Source: Candidatus Nitrosopumilus sp. (GTDB lineage Archaea; Thermoproteota; Nitrososphaeria; Nitrososphaerales; Nitrosopumilaceae). From it: a stretch of DNA of 64,000 nt. Of this stretch, positions 26,261 to 36,078 are shown piece after piece. Below the pieces are notes generated by a model. That model worked only from the letters and a program-made list of their open reading frames with translations, was not told the DNA's origin and searched no databases. A program made the translations under genes and the position numbers. Within the stretch, counting starts at the first letter, position 1. Each line of letters begins with the position of its first letter. The stretch spans positions 24,051 to 88,050 of the forward strand of contig JACERO010000079.1 of the NCBI GenBank assembly GCA_013911135.1. Direction: 5' to 3'.

Positions 26261-26878
26261 GTGGTGTTGGATAAAAATCCTAAGAATGTTTTAGATAATA
26301 ATTTAACACATATTCAAAATGAATTTAGACAAAACATACCAAGTATAGTGTTATGTTCAGAACCTTTCCATAAAGCAGAGTTTCTTAACAGACTAATCAA
26401 TTCTGTCGAAAATCCAATTATTTTTGTAGATATGGATTTGCTTTACACAGGATATGTTGAATCTGGAATGATTCAGAAAAAAAACAATGTAACAATTTTT
26501 CATCCTGATAAAGTAAGTTGGAAAAAGAAATTATTAGAAATCATAACTAAAGTATCAAAAGAAAAACTCCTAGTTGTAATTGACTCATTTAATGGAGTTT
26601 ACAATATGTTTGATGATCTTGAATCTGCTAGATTCATCAATTCATGTATTATGTTACTCTCATCTGTTGGAAAACAAACAAGTTCATCTGTTGTTATAAT
26701 TGCAATGGCAAGAAAAAAAGAAAACAATGAATGGGTATTATCACCAGGAGGGAAACAGATCATAAAATCAGGAAAAACAGGGGTTTTTTTCTTAAAAAAA
26801 ATTGAAAGTAATTTAGTAGTTAGCACTTTTGAAGATGTAAATTCAAAGATATTCAAAATTGAACAAGAAAATGGTTGA
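26261..26878 (+). CDS. RecA/KaiC-like protein with degenerate Walker A
   Basis: 205 aa. The overall order resembles a RecA-fold ATPase: β-strand SIVLCSEPFHKAEFLNRLIN where the Walker A P-loop should be (no GKT), then LLVVIDSFNGVYNMFDD as Walker B-like, then SSSVVIIAMARKKENNEWVL. Lack of the P-loop lysine suggests it does not hydrolyse ATP. The role may be a non-catalytic RecA-family partner. GTG start 26261; the start could be at 26264 or 26267. Confidence 0.5.
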   Translation: MVLDKNPKNVLDNNLTHIQNEFRQNIPSIVLCSEPFHKAEFLNRLINSVENPIIFVDMDLLYTGYVESGMIQKKNNVTIFHPDKVSWKKKLLEIITKVSKEKLLVVIDSFNGVYNMFDDLESARFINSCIMLLSSVGKQTSSSVVIIAMARKKENNEWVLSPGGKQIIKSGKTGVFFLKKIESNLVVSTFEDVNSKIFKIEQENG

Positions 26879-26936
26879 TTTGGGTTTTTGTGCGATCAAA
26901 TTTGAAACACCGTTATAACTCGATATTTTTAGGCAA

Positions 26937-26945
26937 ATTATATAA
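26937..26945 (+). promoter_or_regulatory. TATA box for ferredoxin
   Basis: attatataa lies about 30 nt upstream of ATG 26972. Strong fit to an archaeal core promoter. Confidence 0.5.
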
Positions 26946-26971
26946 AGACCAAATTAAGAAATAATTTCGTT

Positions 26972-27271
26972 ATGCCAGTAGGAATTATTCCCGACATCAG
27001 CGAACAGATGTGTATCGGATGCGCACTATGTGTAGAAATCTGTACAACTCTTGGTCCAGATGTCCTTAGAGTAAAACCAGTTGAAGGCTGGAAGAGAGGT
27101 AAAGCATTTGTATTTTATCCAGAAAGATGTATTTCTGATGGTGCATGCATCGGTGTATGCCCAACAAAAGCAATCTTTTGGATGAGACCAATGGACTTTA
27201 CTGTTGGACAACCAGTTCCACTCTACAAGAACTCAGTCTTCGTCAAAGGTTGGACTGAATTAATCGATTAG
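26972..27271 (+). CDS. Ferredoxin with two iron-sulfur cluster sites
   Basis: 99 aa. Cluster motifs: CIGCALCVEICTTLGPD and CISDGACIGVCPTKAI. The first is CxxCxxCxxxC, the second has an extra residue between the first two cysteines (CxxxxCxxxCP), a form seen in 7Fe/8Fe archaeal ferredoxins. Likely a low-potential electron carrier. Own promoter; GC-rich codon choice relative to neighbours (e.g. atcggatgcgca) suggests high expression. Confidence 0.88.
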   Translation: MPVGIIPDISEQMCIGCALCVEICTTLGPDVLRVKPVEGWKRGKAFVFYPERCISDGACIGVCPTKAIFWMRPMDFTVGQPVPLYKNSVFVKGWTELID

Positions 27272-27381
27272 ATTAGTTCAATTTAATTTCTTTTTATTAT
27301 TTTTAGTCTAAATCAACATATGCCATAGACGTTGATGCTAAAATAACTAATATTGAAAACCAAAAAAATCATGAAGATTGA

Positions 27382-28533
27382 TTAATTTTTAGAAAAGCCA
27401 AATTTTAATGCCCAACTACTTTTTTGGTTTTTAGTTGATTTCTTTGAAAGATTATCTAACATATCATATGTAATTGTAAATCCATATCCAACCATAGTAG
27501 CATCTTTTCCATAGTTCTCTTTGTTAGGTACAAACTCATCAGCTAAATCTTTGATTTTTTTGGTTTTTAGATCAAACAATCGAATTTTTTTGCCATTTTC
27601 AAGTTTGATTATTGCATCTCCACTTAATCCTTGAATTGAAAAGCTTTCAAAAAATCGTATTAAACCATCCTGTTTTAATTCAATTACAGAATCATGGGTG
27701 AATTTTCCTCCATAAAATAAAATTTCACGTCCAGATAGTATAACATCATCTTCTACATTAAGAACAATAATTGTATCAGCATCAAGTGAAACTGTATTTA
27801 CAACATTTTCAGCAATAATTTTTCCATTTAGGGCTGAAATGTGTGTTCTGTGTTCTTGAATTTGAAACACACCAACTTTTATCTTGTCTGCAACCTTGTA
27901 TTTTCTGCCGAAGATATTTCCTACTATAATATTTCCATTATCTGCAATAAGTCTAGCACCATTCTCAATTTTGTATTTAGTTTCTAAAGGATTAATAAAT
28001 TTGAAATCTCCTTTAGTGAGATGTATGTCTGTTTTAAATTCTTGTGTCCATGATGGACTAGTTATACTTCCCTGCATAACTATTGGACCATCATATGTTA
28101 GACTTCCTGCCATAAAATTTCCTTTAATTGATAATGCACCTGTTGCTTTTCTTTCTAGTTCAATTTCGCCAAGAGTTTTTGATCCAAATAATCTTGTTGC
28201 AGTTGAGTTTGATCTATTCAGGGCTGATGCCCATTCTTCAGCAGTTTTCATTTCTTTGGATAGTTGTTGACCTAGAATCTGATTCTTTCTTCTAACATCA
28301 GCTTCAGTATCACCAGAAAATACTCTTGAGTTTCTTAATTTTTCAATGTCTGTATCAGGATACTTTTTACCAATTTTGAGATCATCGTATGCTTGTTTAA
28401 TTTTGATGAATTGTTCATTTTCTCCTCCTCGATCTGAATGATATTGAAGAGCCAATCGTCTAAACGCGTCACGAATTTCTTTCTCAGTTGAACCTTCCAC
28501 AATTCCTAGAATATCATAATTGCTCTCTACCAT
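27382..28533 (-). CDS. J-domain protein with C-terminal β-repeat (polymer-like) region
   Basis: 383 aa. Residues 1-60 form a DnaJ domain (YDILGIVEGSTEKEIRDAFR, then ALQYHSDRGGENEQF). The invariant HPD is HSD here. A hydrophilic linker follows, then from about residue 130 a run of short β-strands (GALSIKGNFMAGSLTYDG, VMQGSITSPS, LIADNGNIIVGNIFG) reminiscent of bactofilin or other polymerising β-helices. No G/F region or zinc fingers, so not a classic DnaJ. Function is unknown; it may recruit Hsp70 to a filament (inference). Confidence 0.7.
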   Translation of the reverse strand: MVESNYDILGIVEGSTEKEIRDAFRRLALQYHSDRGGENEQFIKIKQAYDDLKIGKKYPDTDIEKLRNSRVFSGDTEADVRRKNQILGQQLSKEMKTAEEWASALNRSNSTATRLFGSKTLGEIELERKATGALSIKGNFMAGSLTYDGPIVMQGSITSPSWTQEFKTDIHLTKGDFKFINPLETKYKIENGARLIADNGNIIVGNIFGRKYKVADKIKVGVFQIQEHRTHISALNGKIIAENVVNTVSLDADTIIVLNVEDDVILSGREILFYGGKFTHDSVIELKQDGLIRFFESFSIQGLSGDAIIKLENGKKIRLFDLKTKKIKDLADEFVPNKENYGKDATMVGYGFTITYDMLDNLSKKSTKNQKSSWALKFGFSKN

Positions 28534-28601
28534 ATCTTACACCAACTAGGTTAATTTTTCATGATTCCTATACTTGTAGGTTATTACACAATTGATAAAT
28601 T

Positions 28602-29948
28602 CTAATTCATTTTTGATGTTTTAATATTATTTAATTCATCTTCAAAGAAGAATTTTTCAGTAAATGCGGGTTTTAAATCATCCAACCAAATTGCATTTTC
28701 ATCATATTTTGCAAAGAATGGAGTTTCTACCCAATTAGAATTTCTACCCTGTAAAAATCTCAAAACAATTACCTTCTGATCATTTACAGTTGTGGTTCCA
28801 ATTACGTGTACTTTTCCTGGAGTTGCAGACATGCTAGGCCCACGAACAGTTCTTGCTAATCCACTTACTGTGGAATAGGCCTTTTTGAAAATATCATGCG
28901 CCTTAATGAGAGAAATTCCGAAGTAGTGTTGAGCCCCAGTATCTCTAACTACAAACATGTAGTACGGAATACATCCTAGTTGAACTTGTTTTGTCCACAT
29001 TTTTGCCCACATTTCTGCATCGTCATTGATGTGTGCTAAAAGTGGAGATTGTGTTCTAATTTGTGCACCTGTTGCTCTCACTTGTTCAATTGCACTTTTT
29101 ACAGAATCTGTTGATAATTCATTCAGATGATTAAAGTGAGCCATAAATGCAAGATGTAATCCGTTATCAGTAATCTTTCTAAAAATGCCTAACATTTCTT
29201 GTGAGTCAGAATCTGTTAAAAATTTGTAAGGCCAGTAAGATAGAGCTTTTGTTCCAATTCTAATTGTTTTAAGATTGGGAAGTTTTGCATTAATTAAAGT
29301 ATCAATGTATTTAGAAAACATTTTTGCATTCATAATCATTGGATCACCACCTGTAAAGAGTACATCACTAATTTCTGGATGTTCTATAAGATATTGAACT
29401 AGTTGTTCACCCTCTCGCATTGCAAATTTCATTTCATCCATTCCAACAAATTGTGGCCATCTAAAACAAAAGCTACAATATGCATGACAAGTTTGACTTT
29501 GACTTGGAAAGAAGAGACAGGTTTCCTTGTATTTGTGTTGCATACCATATAATTTGGTTCCATCTTTTAGTGTTGGAACATTAAGTTCCATTTGTCCTGC
29601 TGGATGTGGATTTAGTTGTAAACGAATTTCATTTGCAAGTGATGCAATTTCTTTTTTATCAGAATTATTTTTTAAAGCAGTTACCATTTTTTCATAGTGT
29701 TCTGGTTTTAACATTCCTTTTTGAGGAAAAGTCAAAACATACATTGGATCATTTGGTATATTGTTCCAATCAATTAATTGTTCAATAACGTAGTTGTTTA
29801 CTTTGAAAGGTAAAACATTTCCTACAACTTCCATCTCAAATTGAGTTTCTTCAGAAAGATTTTGAATGTGTGGAAGTTCACGAAAATTTGATAATGTATA
29901 TGATTTTAGTGGTGGTGAATCATCCCAAATTGATTCTTGATAAGTCAT
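28602..29948 (-). CDS. KamA-like radical SAM protein (lysine 2,3-aminomutase family)
   Basis: 448 aa. The cluster motif is CHAYCSFC (CxxxCxxC) near residue 155, followed by FTGGDPMIMNA, the KamA GGDP SAM site. The residues after the cluster motif (FRWPQF) differ from the TRRR stretch of true lysine 2,3-aminomutases, so the substrate may not be lysine. RIGTKALSYWPYKF and the C-terminal barrel fit the family. If it were LAM, it would make β-lysine, an osmolyte precursor; no acetyltransferase partner (ablB) is adjacent. Confidence 0.8.
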   Translation of the reverse strand: MTYQESIWDDSPPLKSYTLSNFRELPHIQNLSEETQFEMEVVGNVLPFKVNNYVIEQLIDWNNIPNDPMYVLTFPQKGMLKPEHYEKMVTALKNNSDKKEIASLANEIRLQLNPHPAGQMELNVPTLKDGTKLYGMQHKYKETCLFFPSQSQTCHAYCSFCFRWPQFVGMDEMKFAMREGEQLVQYLIEHPEISDVLFTGGDPMIMNAKMFSKYIDTLINAKLPNLKTIRIGTKALSYWPYKFLTDSDSQEMLGIFRKITDNGLHLAFMAHFNHLNELSTDSVKSAIEQVRATGAQIRTQSPLLAHINDDAEMWAKMWTKQVQLGCIPYYMFVVRDTGAQHYFGISLIKAHDIFKKAYSTVSGLARTVRGPSMSATPGKVHVIGTTTVNDQKVIVLRFLQGRNSNWVETPFFAKYDENAIWLDDLKPAFTEKFFFEDELNNIKTSKMN

Positions 29949-30103
29949 TCCGTAAATAGTGTATTAACCCTTGATAAAAGTTGCAGGCTTTTTACGCACA
30001 AAAATTTTTGAATTTAACAAAAATTTGATAAAAATTTCAATCAATAATGATAATAGAAGTTAACTTTGTATTCTATATTAAACTGTGATTTAATTGAGTA
30101 GAT

Positions 30104-31828
30104 ATGACTGAGCATGAAGTTACAGGAATTTCTGTAGGCGAATTTGAAACAATACCTCAGATTCTAGCTTCTTCAGAGTCTCTTCAAGTGGCCTTTGTTC
30201 TTTTAATCATTGGTTTAGTAATTATTGGAATAGTTTACCGTAAATTTTCATATTGGGTTTCTTCTCAAAAATTTAACTATGCACGACCACATTCTTCTCG
30301 ATTTGTTCGCAAGGCAGTACTGCCATTTTTTGCAATAGCTTTAGTGTCATCTATTAATGTATACATACAAACCGCTGAACTATTCGAGGTAGAGATTGAA
30401 GATGGATTAGGTGGTGCTGAAAAATTTGCAAAAATTCTTAATTCAATTAACATACTAGTAATTGGCTGGACAATATCACACCTAATTCCAATTGCTTTAA
30501 CAAAACGTGACAAATCAATTCTGGAAAGAGAAGATTATGAACAGTGGAATAACATGCGAGGATTTACAGATGATGATAATTTATTCTACAAATGCTTCAA
30601 ATGGATTCCACCCAAGACAACTCCTTACGACATGAAAGATGATGAATTTCAAAAACATGTTCAAACCGAAGATGGTCTAAAATTTCTTGAAAAATATCAT
30701 ACTTCAAGAGGTTTACCTATTGGTAGTTATGATAAACTAGTAGATGAACCATTTGAAGAGTGGAAAAAATCAGAGAGAGTAAAATATGAAAAATATTATA
30801 AAAATTGTATAGATGGAACAAACCAGACAGGGCAAAAGCTAAAACCTGGTACTACACCAGACGAAATTTATCCTATAGATGTATGGCGAGAGCAAAAGAG
30901 ACAAAATAACTATGAACCATTAATTCCAAATTCAAGACCACCAGGATATGCAAGAAAACAAAAAGAAGGAGTTCCAAAATCTGCAAAACAAGTTCTTCCA
31001 ATAGGAATTTTTGTTGCTACAGTACTTGGTGTAGTTACATGGTGGGGAGTAGATTTGGTAGTTTTGGCAACTGCAACTGGAGGACTTGCACTGGGTATAG
31101 GACTTGCACTAAAAGAAACAATGGAAAATTACTTTGCATATATCATGATCAAGAAAGACAAAGTTATCAAAGAAGGAGATAGGGTTACGTTGCCAAGTGG
31201 ATATACAGGTCTAGTATTCAAAATTACACCTAGAATAACCTATGTCAGACATGGTCTCAACGAATCTTTGGCAATAATTCCTACAAAACAAATCGTCTCA
31301 GAAGAAATAATCAACTTTACTAAGGAATTCAAGCTTGTTCCATCAATTATTGAGGTTGGAGTTTCATATCTAAACGATCCTGTGCAAGTAGAAGCAATTC
31401 TAATGAAGATAGGTAAACGGGCCATGAAAGAAGTTAAGGATGGACAAGGTAATCACCTAGCTAGACAGAAAAGATGTCCATACCTTGATGAACACAAACC
31501 AAGTTGTGGATGTGATAAAGAAATACACGTAGAAGTAGGTGATCCTGTTGTAAGGTTTAACAATTTTAATGACTCATCACTTGATTTTGCACTTAGAGTG
31601 TTTGTACGAGATTACGGTTCTCAGTTTAAGATGAAAAGTGAAATGAGGACAATCATGTACCAAGAATTCAAAGATTATGATATTAGAATTCCATGGCCTA
31701 TCAGAACAGTATACCAAGGAGATGAGAAAAGAGAAGCAGAAGAGATTGGGAAATTCGATAAAATTCGTGACCAAGTGGTTAAGGAGTATGGTAGTAAAGA
31801 TACTGAGGGTTCTGCAGAAGAAGGATAA
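30104..31828 (+). CDS. mscS: MscS-family mechanosensitive channel
   Basis: 574 aa. Two N-terminal helices (about 27-46 and 68-88), another at 110-130, a long hydrophilic insert (150-290), then two helices; the pore-lining one is TGGLALGIGLALKETMENYF, with the Gly/Ala packing of MscS TM3. The C-terminal β and vestibule domain follows. A CPYLDEHKPSCGCDKE segment near 465 is an unusual Cys cluster. Releases solutes upon hypo-osmotic shock. tctatatta about 27 nt upstream of ATG is a likely TATA box. Confidence 0.87.
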   Translation: MTEHEVTGISVGEFETIPQILASSESLQVAFVLLIIGLVIIGIVYRKFSYWVSSQKFNYARPHSSRFVRKAVLPFFAIALVSSINVYIQTAELFEVEIEDGLGGAEKFAKILNSINILVIGWTISHLIPIALTKRDKSILEREDYEQWNNMRGFTDDDNLFYKCFKWIPPKTTPYDMKDDEFQKHVQTEDGLKFLEKYHTSRGLPIGSYDKLVDEPFEEWKKSERVKYEKYYKNCIDGTNQTGQKLKPGTTPDEIYPIDVWREQKRQNNYEPLIPNSRPPGYARKQKEGVPKSAKQVLPIGIFVATVLGVVTWWGVDLVVLATATGGLALGIGLALKETMENYFAYIMIKKDKVIKEGDRVTLPSGYTGLVFKITPRITYVRHGLNESLAIIPTKQIVSEEIINFTKEFKLVPSIIEVGVSYLNDPVQVEAILMKIGKRAMKEVKDGQGNHLARQKRCPYLDEHKPSCGCDKEIHVEVGDPVVRFNNFNDSSLDFALRVFVRDYGSQFKMKSEMRTIMYQEFKDYDIRIPWPIRTVYQGDEKREAEEIGKFDKIRDQVVKEYGSKDTEGSAEEG

Positions 31829-31867
31829 TCTTCTCAAAACTTAAGAATCCCATTAAATCACATTTTC

Positions 31868-32749
31868 TTGTTGAGCAAGATATCAATAATTTCAGGAAAA
31901 TCTTCAGAAGATCTAGCCAAAAGATTATCAAAAAAACTAAAAGCAAATCTTGTAAAATCAGAAGTTAGGGTTTTTCCTGATGGGGAAAGCAAAATTACTC
32001 TTAGAGGAAATTTATCTAAAAGAAAATCTGTTGTTGTACAGTCAATTTACCCACCTGTTGACACAAATCTAGTTCAAGCATTATCATTAATTTCAAAAGC
32101 TAAAGAAACATCATCGGAAGTGATTGCTGTAATTCCATATATGGGATATGCAAGACAAGACAGAGAATTTTTGCCAGGTGAAATTATCACAATGAAAGTT
32201 CTTGCAAAATTGTTTAAAGGAGTTGGCGCATCAAAAATAATTGCTGTTGATATTCACAGTGTAATAGGTCTCAAGCATTTTACTATAAAATCAAAGAACG
32301 TTACTGCAATTCCAGATCTGGTGAAATATTTCAAGAAATTGAGCCTAAAAAATCCTTTAGTTGTCTCTCCTGATCAAGGTGGGAAAAATAGAGCAAAAGA
32401 ATTTGCGAAAAAATTTGAATCGGAGTATATTGTTCTAGAGAAAAAAAGAGATAAAAAAACAGGCAAAGTAAAAATCAAAACAAAAAATTCAGACAAAGTT
32501 ACTAACAGAGATCTTATTTTAGTTGATGATATGATAAGTACAGGAGAAAGTATCATCAAGGCTACACAATTTCTTAAAAAACAAAAATGTAAAAAAGTGT
32601 ATGTTGCATGTACACATGCTCTTTTAATGAATGGTGCAGAAAAGAAGATAAGAAAAGCAGGAGTTACAAGTATTGTTAGTACAAATACAATTCCAGGAAA
32701 AACATCAGTAGTTGATGTTTCCAATACAATTGCAAAGGCAATAATGTAA
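31868..32749 (+). CDS. prs: Ribose-phosphate pyrophosphokinase
   Basis: Makes PRPP from ribose-5-phosphate and ATP for nucleotide, His and Trp synthesis. 293 aa, with IPYMGYARQDREFLPGE, AVDIHSVIGLKHF and the PRPP loop DLILVDDMISTGES. TTG at 31868 or 31871. First of a tight unit: its stop overlaps the next start (taATG), followed by RNase Z (4-nt overlap) and a sirtuin (4-nt overlap). Confidence 0.93.
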   Translation: MLSKISIISGKSSEDLAKRLSKKLKANLVKSEVRVFPDGESKITLRGNLSKRKSVVVQSIYPPVDTNLVQALSLISKAKETSSEVIAVIPYMGYARQDREFLPGEIITMKVLAKLFKGVGASKIIAVDIHSVIGLKHFTIKSKNVTAIPDLVKYFKKLSLKNPLVVSPDQGGKNRAKEFAKKFESEYIVLEKKRDKKTGKVKIKTKNSDKVTNRDLILVDDMISTGESIIKATQFLKKQKCKKVYVACTHALLMNGAEKKIRKAGVTSIVSTNTIPGKTSVVDVSNTIAKAIM

Positions 32750-33696
32750 TGCCAGAAAGTTTTTTTATTTTATCTAAAGATTATCTAGAGCTTGCAAGTG
32801 ATGAAATAATTGCATTATCAAAAATGTATGATAGATTTTCTAAAGTTAAAATAATTTCTAATTTAGTAATTATTCAATCAAAAACAAGTTGGAATAAAAT
32901 TGCAAAACGTGCTTCATTTGTTAAAGTTTCTGGACAGATATTACGAAAGATGTCGGGATTATTTTTAAATGAAGATAATTTAGAAGTGCTAAAAAATGCA
33001 AAGACCTTTGTTTGCAGAATAATTAATTTATCATCAAAACAATTCAATATTCCAGAATTAGAAAGCTCTATGGGAGATATGATATCAAAATTCTCTCATG
33101 CAAAAGTAGAATTGGAAGATCCTGATATTACAATATATTTAATTTTTACAGATAATGAGAATTTTTTTGGATTCTCAAAGCGAATTAAAGAAAAAACTAG
33201 ACCAAAAAAAATTAAAAAATATCCTCATGAATTGGATTGGAAGCTGACAAGAGTTATAATAAACTTGATTGGGTTAAAAGAAGGAGAAACTGTTTGTGAT
33301 CCATTTTGCGGTACTGGTACGACACTTTTAGAGGCTGAATCTATGGGCATCCATGCAATTGGATTAGATTTTGACGAAAAAATGTATGAGATTTCAAAAG
33401 AAAACCTCAAGGTAAATGGGTATAAATCAAAGGTTTTCAAGTCAGACTTTCAAGAATTGTCAAAACTTTCTGGAAAGTTTGATGGAATTGTTACTGACTT
33501 ACCATATGGAAGAGCATCAAAAGCATCAGAAAAACCCGAAGAGATCCTGAAGAAATTTTTCTCAATTATGCCCAGACGTAAGAGAATGGCAATTATGTAC
33601 AAAAAAGAATTAGATAGAAATTTGAAGTTAAATGGATTAAAAAAATATGAAATCTATAGGCATAAAAGCTTGACAAGGACAATTTTAATTAAATGA
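32749..33696 (+). CDS. tRNA (guanine-N2)-methyltransferase, Trm11/TrmG10 type
   Basis: 315 aa. Residues 1-150 form a THUMP-like RNA-binding region; SAM motif I is [18 protein letters not shown], and the catalytic motif is [12 protein letters not shown] ((N/D)PPY family). In archaea this enzyme makes m2G/m22G at tRNA position 10. Sits between prs and rnz with overlapping ends, so it is translationally coupled to tRNA 3'-end maturation. Confidence 0.85.
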   Translation: MPESFFILSKDYLELASDEIIALSKMYDRFSKVKIISNLVIIQSKTSWNKIAKRASFVKVSGQILRKMSGLFLNEDNLEVLKNAKTFVCRIINLSSKQFNIPELESSMGDMISKFSHAKVELEDPDITIYLIFTDNENFFGFSKRIKEKTRPKKIKKYPHELDWKLTRVIINLIGLKEGETVCDPFCGTGTTLLEAESMGIHAIGLDFDEKMYEISKENLKVNGYKSKVFKSDFQELSKLSGKFDGIVTDLPYGRASKASEKPEEILKKFFSIMPRRKRMAIMYKKELDRNLKLNGLKKYEIYRHKSLTRTILIK

Positions 33697-34592
33697 AACT
33701 TGTATTTTTAGGAACATCAGCATCTCAACCCACTGAAAACAGAGGACTATCTTGTATTTGTTTAGAAAGAGAAGGAGAGATCTTAATGTTTGATGCAGGA
33801 GAAGCTGCACAAATTTCCTATATGAAATCAGGTTTAGGATGGAATAAAAAAATGAAAATGTTTGTTACACATCTACATGGAGATCATTGTGTAGGGATTC
33901 TAGGATTATTACAAACAATGTCTATGCAAAACAGAACTGAAACTTTGGAGATTTTTGGTCCAAGTGGAATTGATGAATTTATTGCAGCAAACATCAAAAT
34001 ATTAAATTTTGGATTATCATTTTCTGTTTTAATTACTGTTGTCAAAGAAGGAAAAATTTTTGAGAATGAGAAATTTTTAATGTATGCATGCAAAGCAAAT
34101 CACTCAGTTACTGCATTTTCATATCTATTTGAAGAAAAAGATAAGCCTGGAAGATTCAATGTTGAAAAAGCTAAAGAATTAGGTATACCTGAAGGTGAAT
34201 TGTGGAATAAATTACAAAATGGAAATGAAATTACTGTAAATGAAAAAATAATAAGGCCAGATCAAGTGTTAGGAGAAAAACGTCCAGGTAAAAAAATAGG
34301 AATTTCAGGTGATACAATGCCCACTAAAGAGTTAGGAAAATTTTTTGAGGAATGTGATTATCTAGTATTTGATTCTACATTTCTTGATGAAGAAAAACAA
34401 AGAGCAAAAGATATATGTCATTCTACTGCAAAACAAGCAGCAATTTTAGGAAAAAACGCAAAAGTGAAAAATTTAGTTTTAACACATTTTTCAGCTAGAT
34501 ACAAAGATGAAGTTGGACATTTGAAAGAAGCAGAAGAGATTCATAATTCTGTAATAACTGCAAGAGATCTTTTAGAAATAGAAATTAAATGA
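33693..34592 (+). CDS. rnz: Ribonuclease Z
   Basis: Endonuclease that removes the 3' trailer of pre-tRNA. 299 aa metallo-β-lactamase fold. Zinc motif [10 protein letters not shown] near residue 63, [16 protein letters not shown] at the start, [15 protein letters not shown] and THFSARY at the end. It overlaps the preceding methyltransferase gene by 4 nt. The tRNAs here lack encoded CCA, so rnz and cca act in sequence on them. Confidence 0.92.
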   Translation: MKLVFLGTSASQPTENRGLSCICLEREGEILMFDAGEAAQISYMKSGLGWNKKMKMFVTHLHGDHCVGILGLLQTMSMQNRTETLEIFGPSGIDEFIAANIKILNFGLSFSVLITVVKEGKIFENEKFLMYACKANHSVTAFSYLFEEKDKPGRFNVEKAKELGIPEGELWNKLQNGNEITVNEKIIRPDQVLGEKRPGKKIGISGDTMPTKELGKFFEECDYLVFDSTFLDEEKQRAKDICHSTAKQAAILGKNAKVKNLVLTHFSARYKDEVGHLKEAEEIHNSVITARDLLEIEIK

Positions 34593-35317
34593 AAATGTTT
34601 GAGCTAATTAGAGATCACATTAAAGATATTAAAAAAATTGTATTTGTAACAGGGGCCGGAATATCACAAGAAAGTGGAATTCCTACATTTAGAGGAAAAG
34701 ATGGATTATGGAGAAACTATAATGCAATGAAATTAACGACAATTGATGCGTTTTATGATAATCCAAAATTGGTTTGGGAGTGGTTATAATGAAAGAAGAA
34801 GCAATATCTTTGCTGCACAACCAAATCTTGGTCACAAAGCAATTGCTGAACTTGAAAAATATGTGCAAGTTGTGGTGTTAACACAGAATATTGATGGACT
34901 TCATCAAAAGGCTGGTAGCTCAGAAGTGTTGGAATTACATGGAAGTATTGTAAAAATAAGTGTACAGTTTGTGATTATAAAGATAAAATAATAACTGAAT
35001 TTTCTGAAACTCCACCCTTATGCAAATGTGGGAATATACTCAGACCTGATGTTGTCTGGTTTGGAGAATCTCTGCCACAAAAAATATGGCAAAAAGCTAT
35101 GATTTTTGCAAGTCAATGTGATTTGATGGTAATTGCTGGTACATCTCTTGTTGTGTCACCTGCAAATACACTACCAATCTATGCAAAACAAAATAAAGCA
35201 ATATTGATAGAAGTCAATCCAGAAAATACTGAGATGTCATCAGAGATGGATTTAGCTATAAGAGATACAAGTGCAATTACACTACCTAAATTTGTATCAA
35301 TGTTTAAAGAAAATTAA
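34589..35317 (+). pseudogene. Sirtuin (NAD-dependent deacylase), broken by two frameshifts
   Basis: The first frame has [20 protein letters not shown] (NAD-binding GAGxS and GIPxFR). It stops at 34789; the next frame resumes as [14 protein letters not shown], with NIDGLHQKAGS and the catalytic ELHGSI. A second shift near 34955 leads to KCTVCDYKDK and CKCGN (zinc cysteines), then GTSLVVSPANTLP to 35317. All sirtuin motifs are present in order and the total of about 243 aa is normal, so an intact gene with two indels is likely. Confidence 0.85.
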
Positions 35318-35318
35318 A

Positions 35319-36005
35319 TTATGATTGTGAAAATATGCCATTAATTTTTGTATCAGAATCATCCCCAGGATTAAATACTGATGAGGTAATTGTACCATGA
35401 TCTTCATGTTCAACAATCATATCTACATAGTAAGAAATCCCAGTAGCATCATTTACAGTAGTTTCAAACATTGAAGTAAAAAATGTGCCTGAAAAAATTT
35501 CTTTTTGTTCAGTTCTAATTACAACAGTAACACTTTGTGTTTTCCCACTTGAATCAGAATATTGAAGAAGAATATTGTTATCTGGTTGTTGTGTAGTAGA
35601 TAAGGACAGTGTATCATATACTATTAATGAACTTGTAGTTGATGAACTTGAACCACCCGTGAAAATATCTGTAATGGCTTCAATAGGATTAAAATTTGAA
35701 ATCTCTTCACTAATGGTTTTTTGAGATGATTCTTTTACTTCAGATATTTCATTAGTAATCTTATCTCCAGCGTTACTAATTCCATTAGTTATAGAATTAC
35801 TTGTTTTATCCATTATTTGATCAATTGATTCGTCAATTCTTTGGTCTGCAGAATCTGAAGCTTTTGAACCAAAGTTGGTTACATCATCCATTAAAGAATC
35901 AAATACGGTGGCAGAAGTAGTTGGAAAAATATTATCAATTTCTGTGGAGAATATCATACCTCCCAAGATTACAATTCCAGCTATTATGCCTAATTTTATG
36001 AGCAT
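35319..36005 (-). CDS. Membrane-anchored protein with Ser/Asp-rich coiled region
   Basis: 228 aa. N-terminal helix (residues 3-20), then amphipathic helix repeats rich in Ser, Asp and Ile (DSADQRIDESIDQIMDKTSN), a Gly/Ser linker (GGSSSSTTSS), and a β-rich end (YDTLSLSTTQQPDNN…). Likely outside the cell. No family recognised. Separated from the next minus gene by about 70 nt with T-runs. Confidence 0.5.
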   Translation of the reverse strand: MLIKLGIIAGIVILGGMIFSTEIDNIFPTTSATVFDSLMDDVTNFGSKASDSADQRIDESIDQIMDKTSNSITNGISNAGDKITNEISEVKESSQKTISEEISNFNPIEAITDIFTGGSSSSTTSSLIVYDTLSLSTTQQPDNNILLQYSDSSGKTQSVTVVIRTEQKEIFSGTFFTSMFETTVNDATGISYYVDMIVEHEDHGTITSSVFNPGDDSDTKINGIFSQS

Positions 36006-36078
36006 TTGATATTAATTTAAAAAAAAGGATTTTAGATTCAAACTAAAAAAATATTTAACAATGATTGAATTTTCTTAG

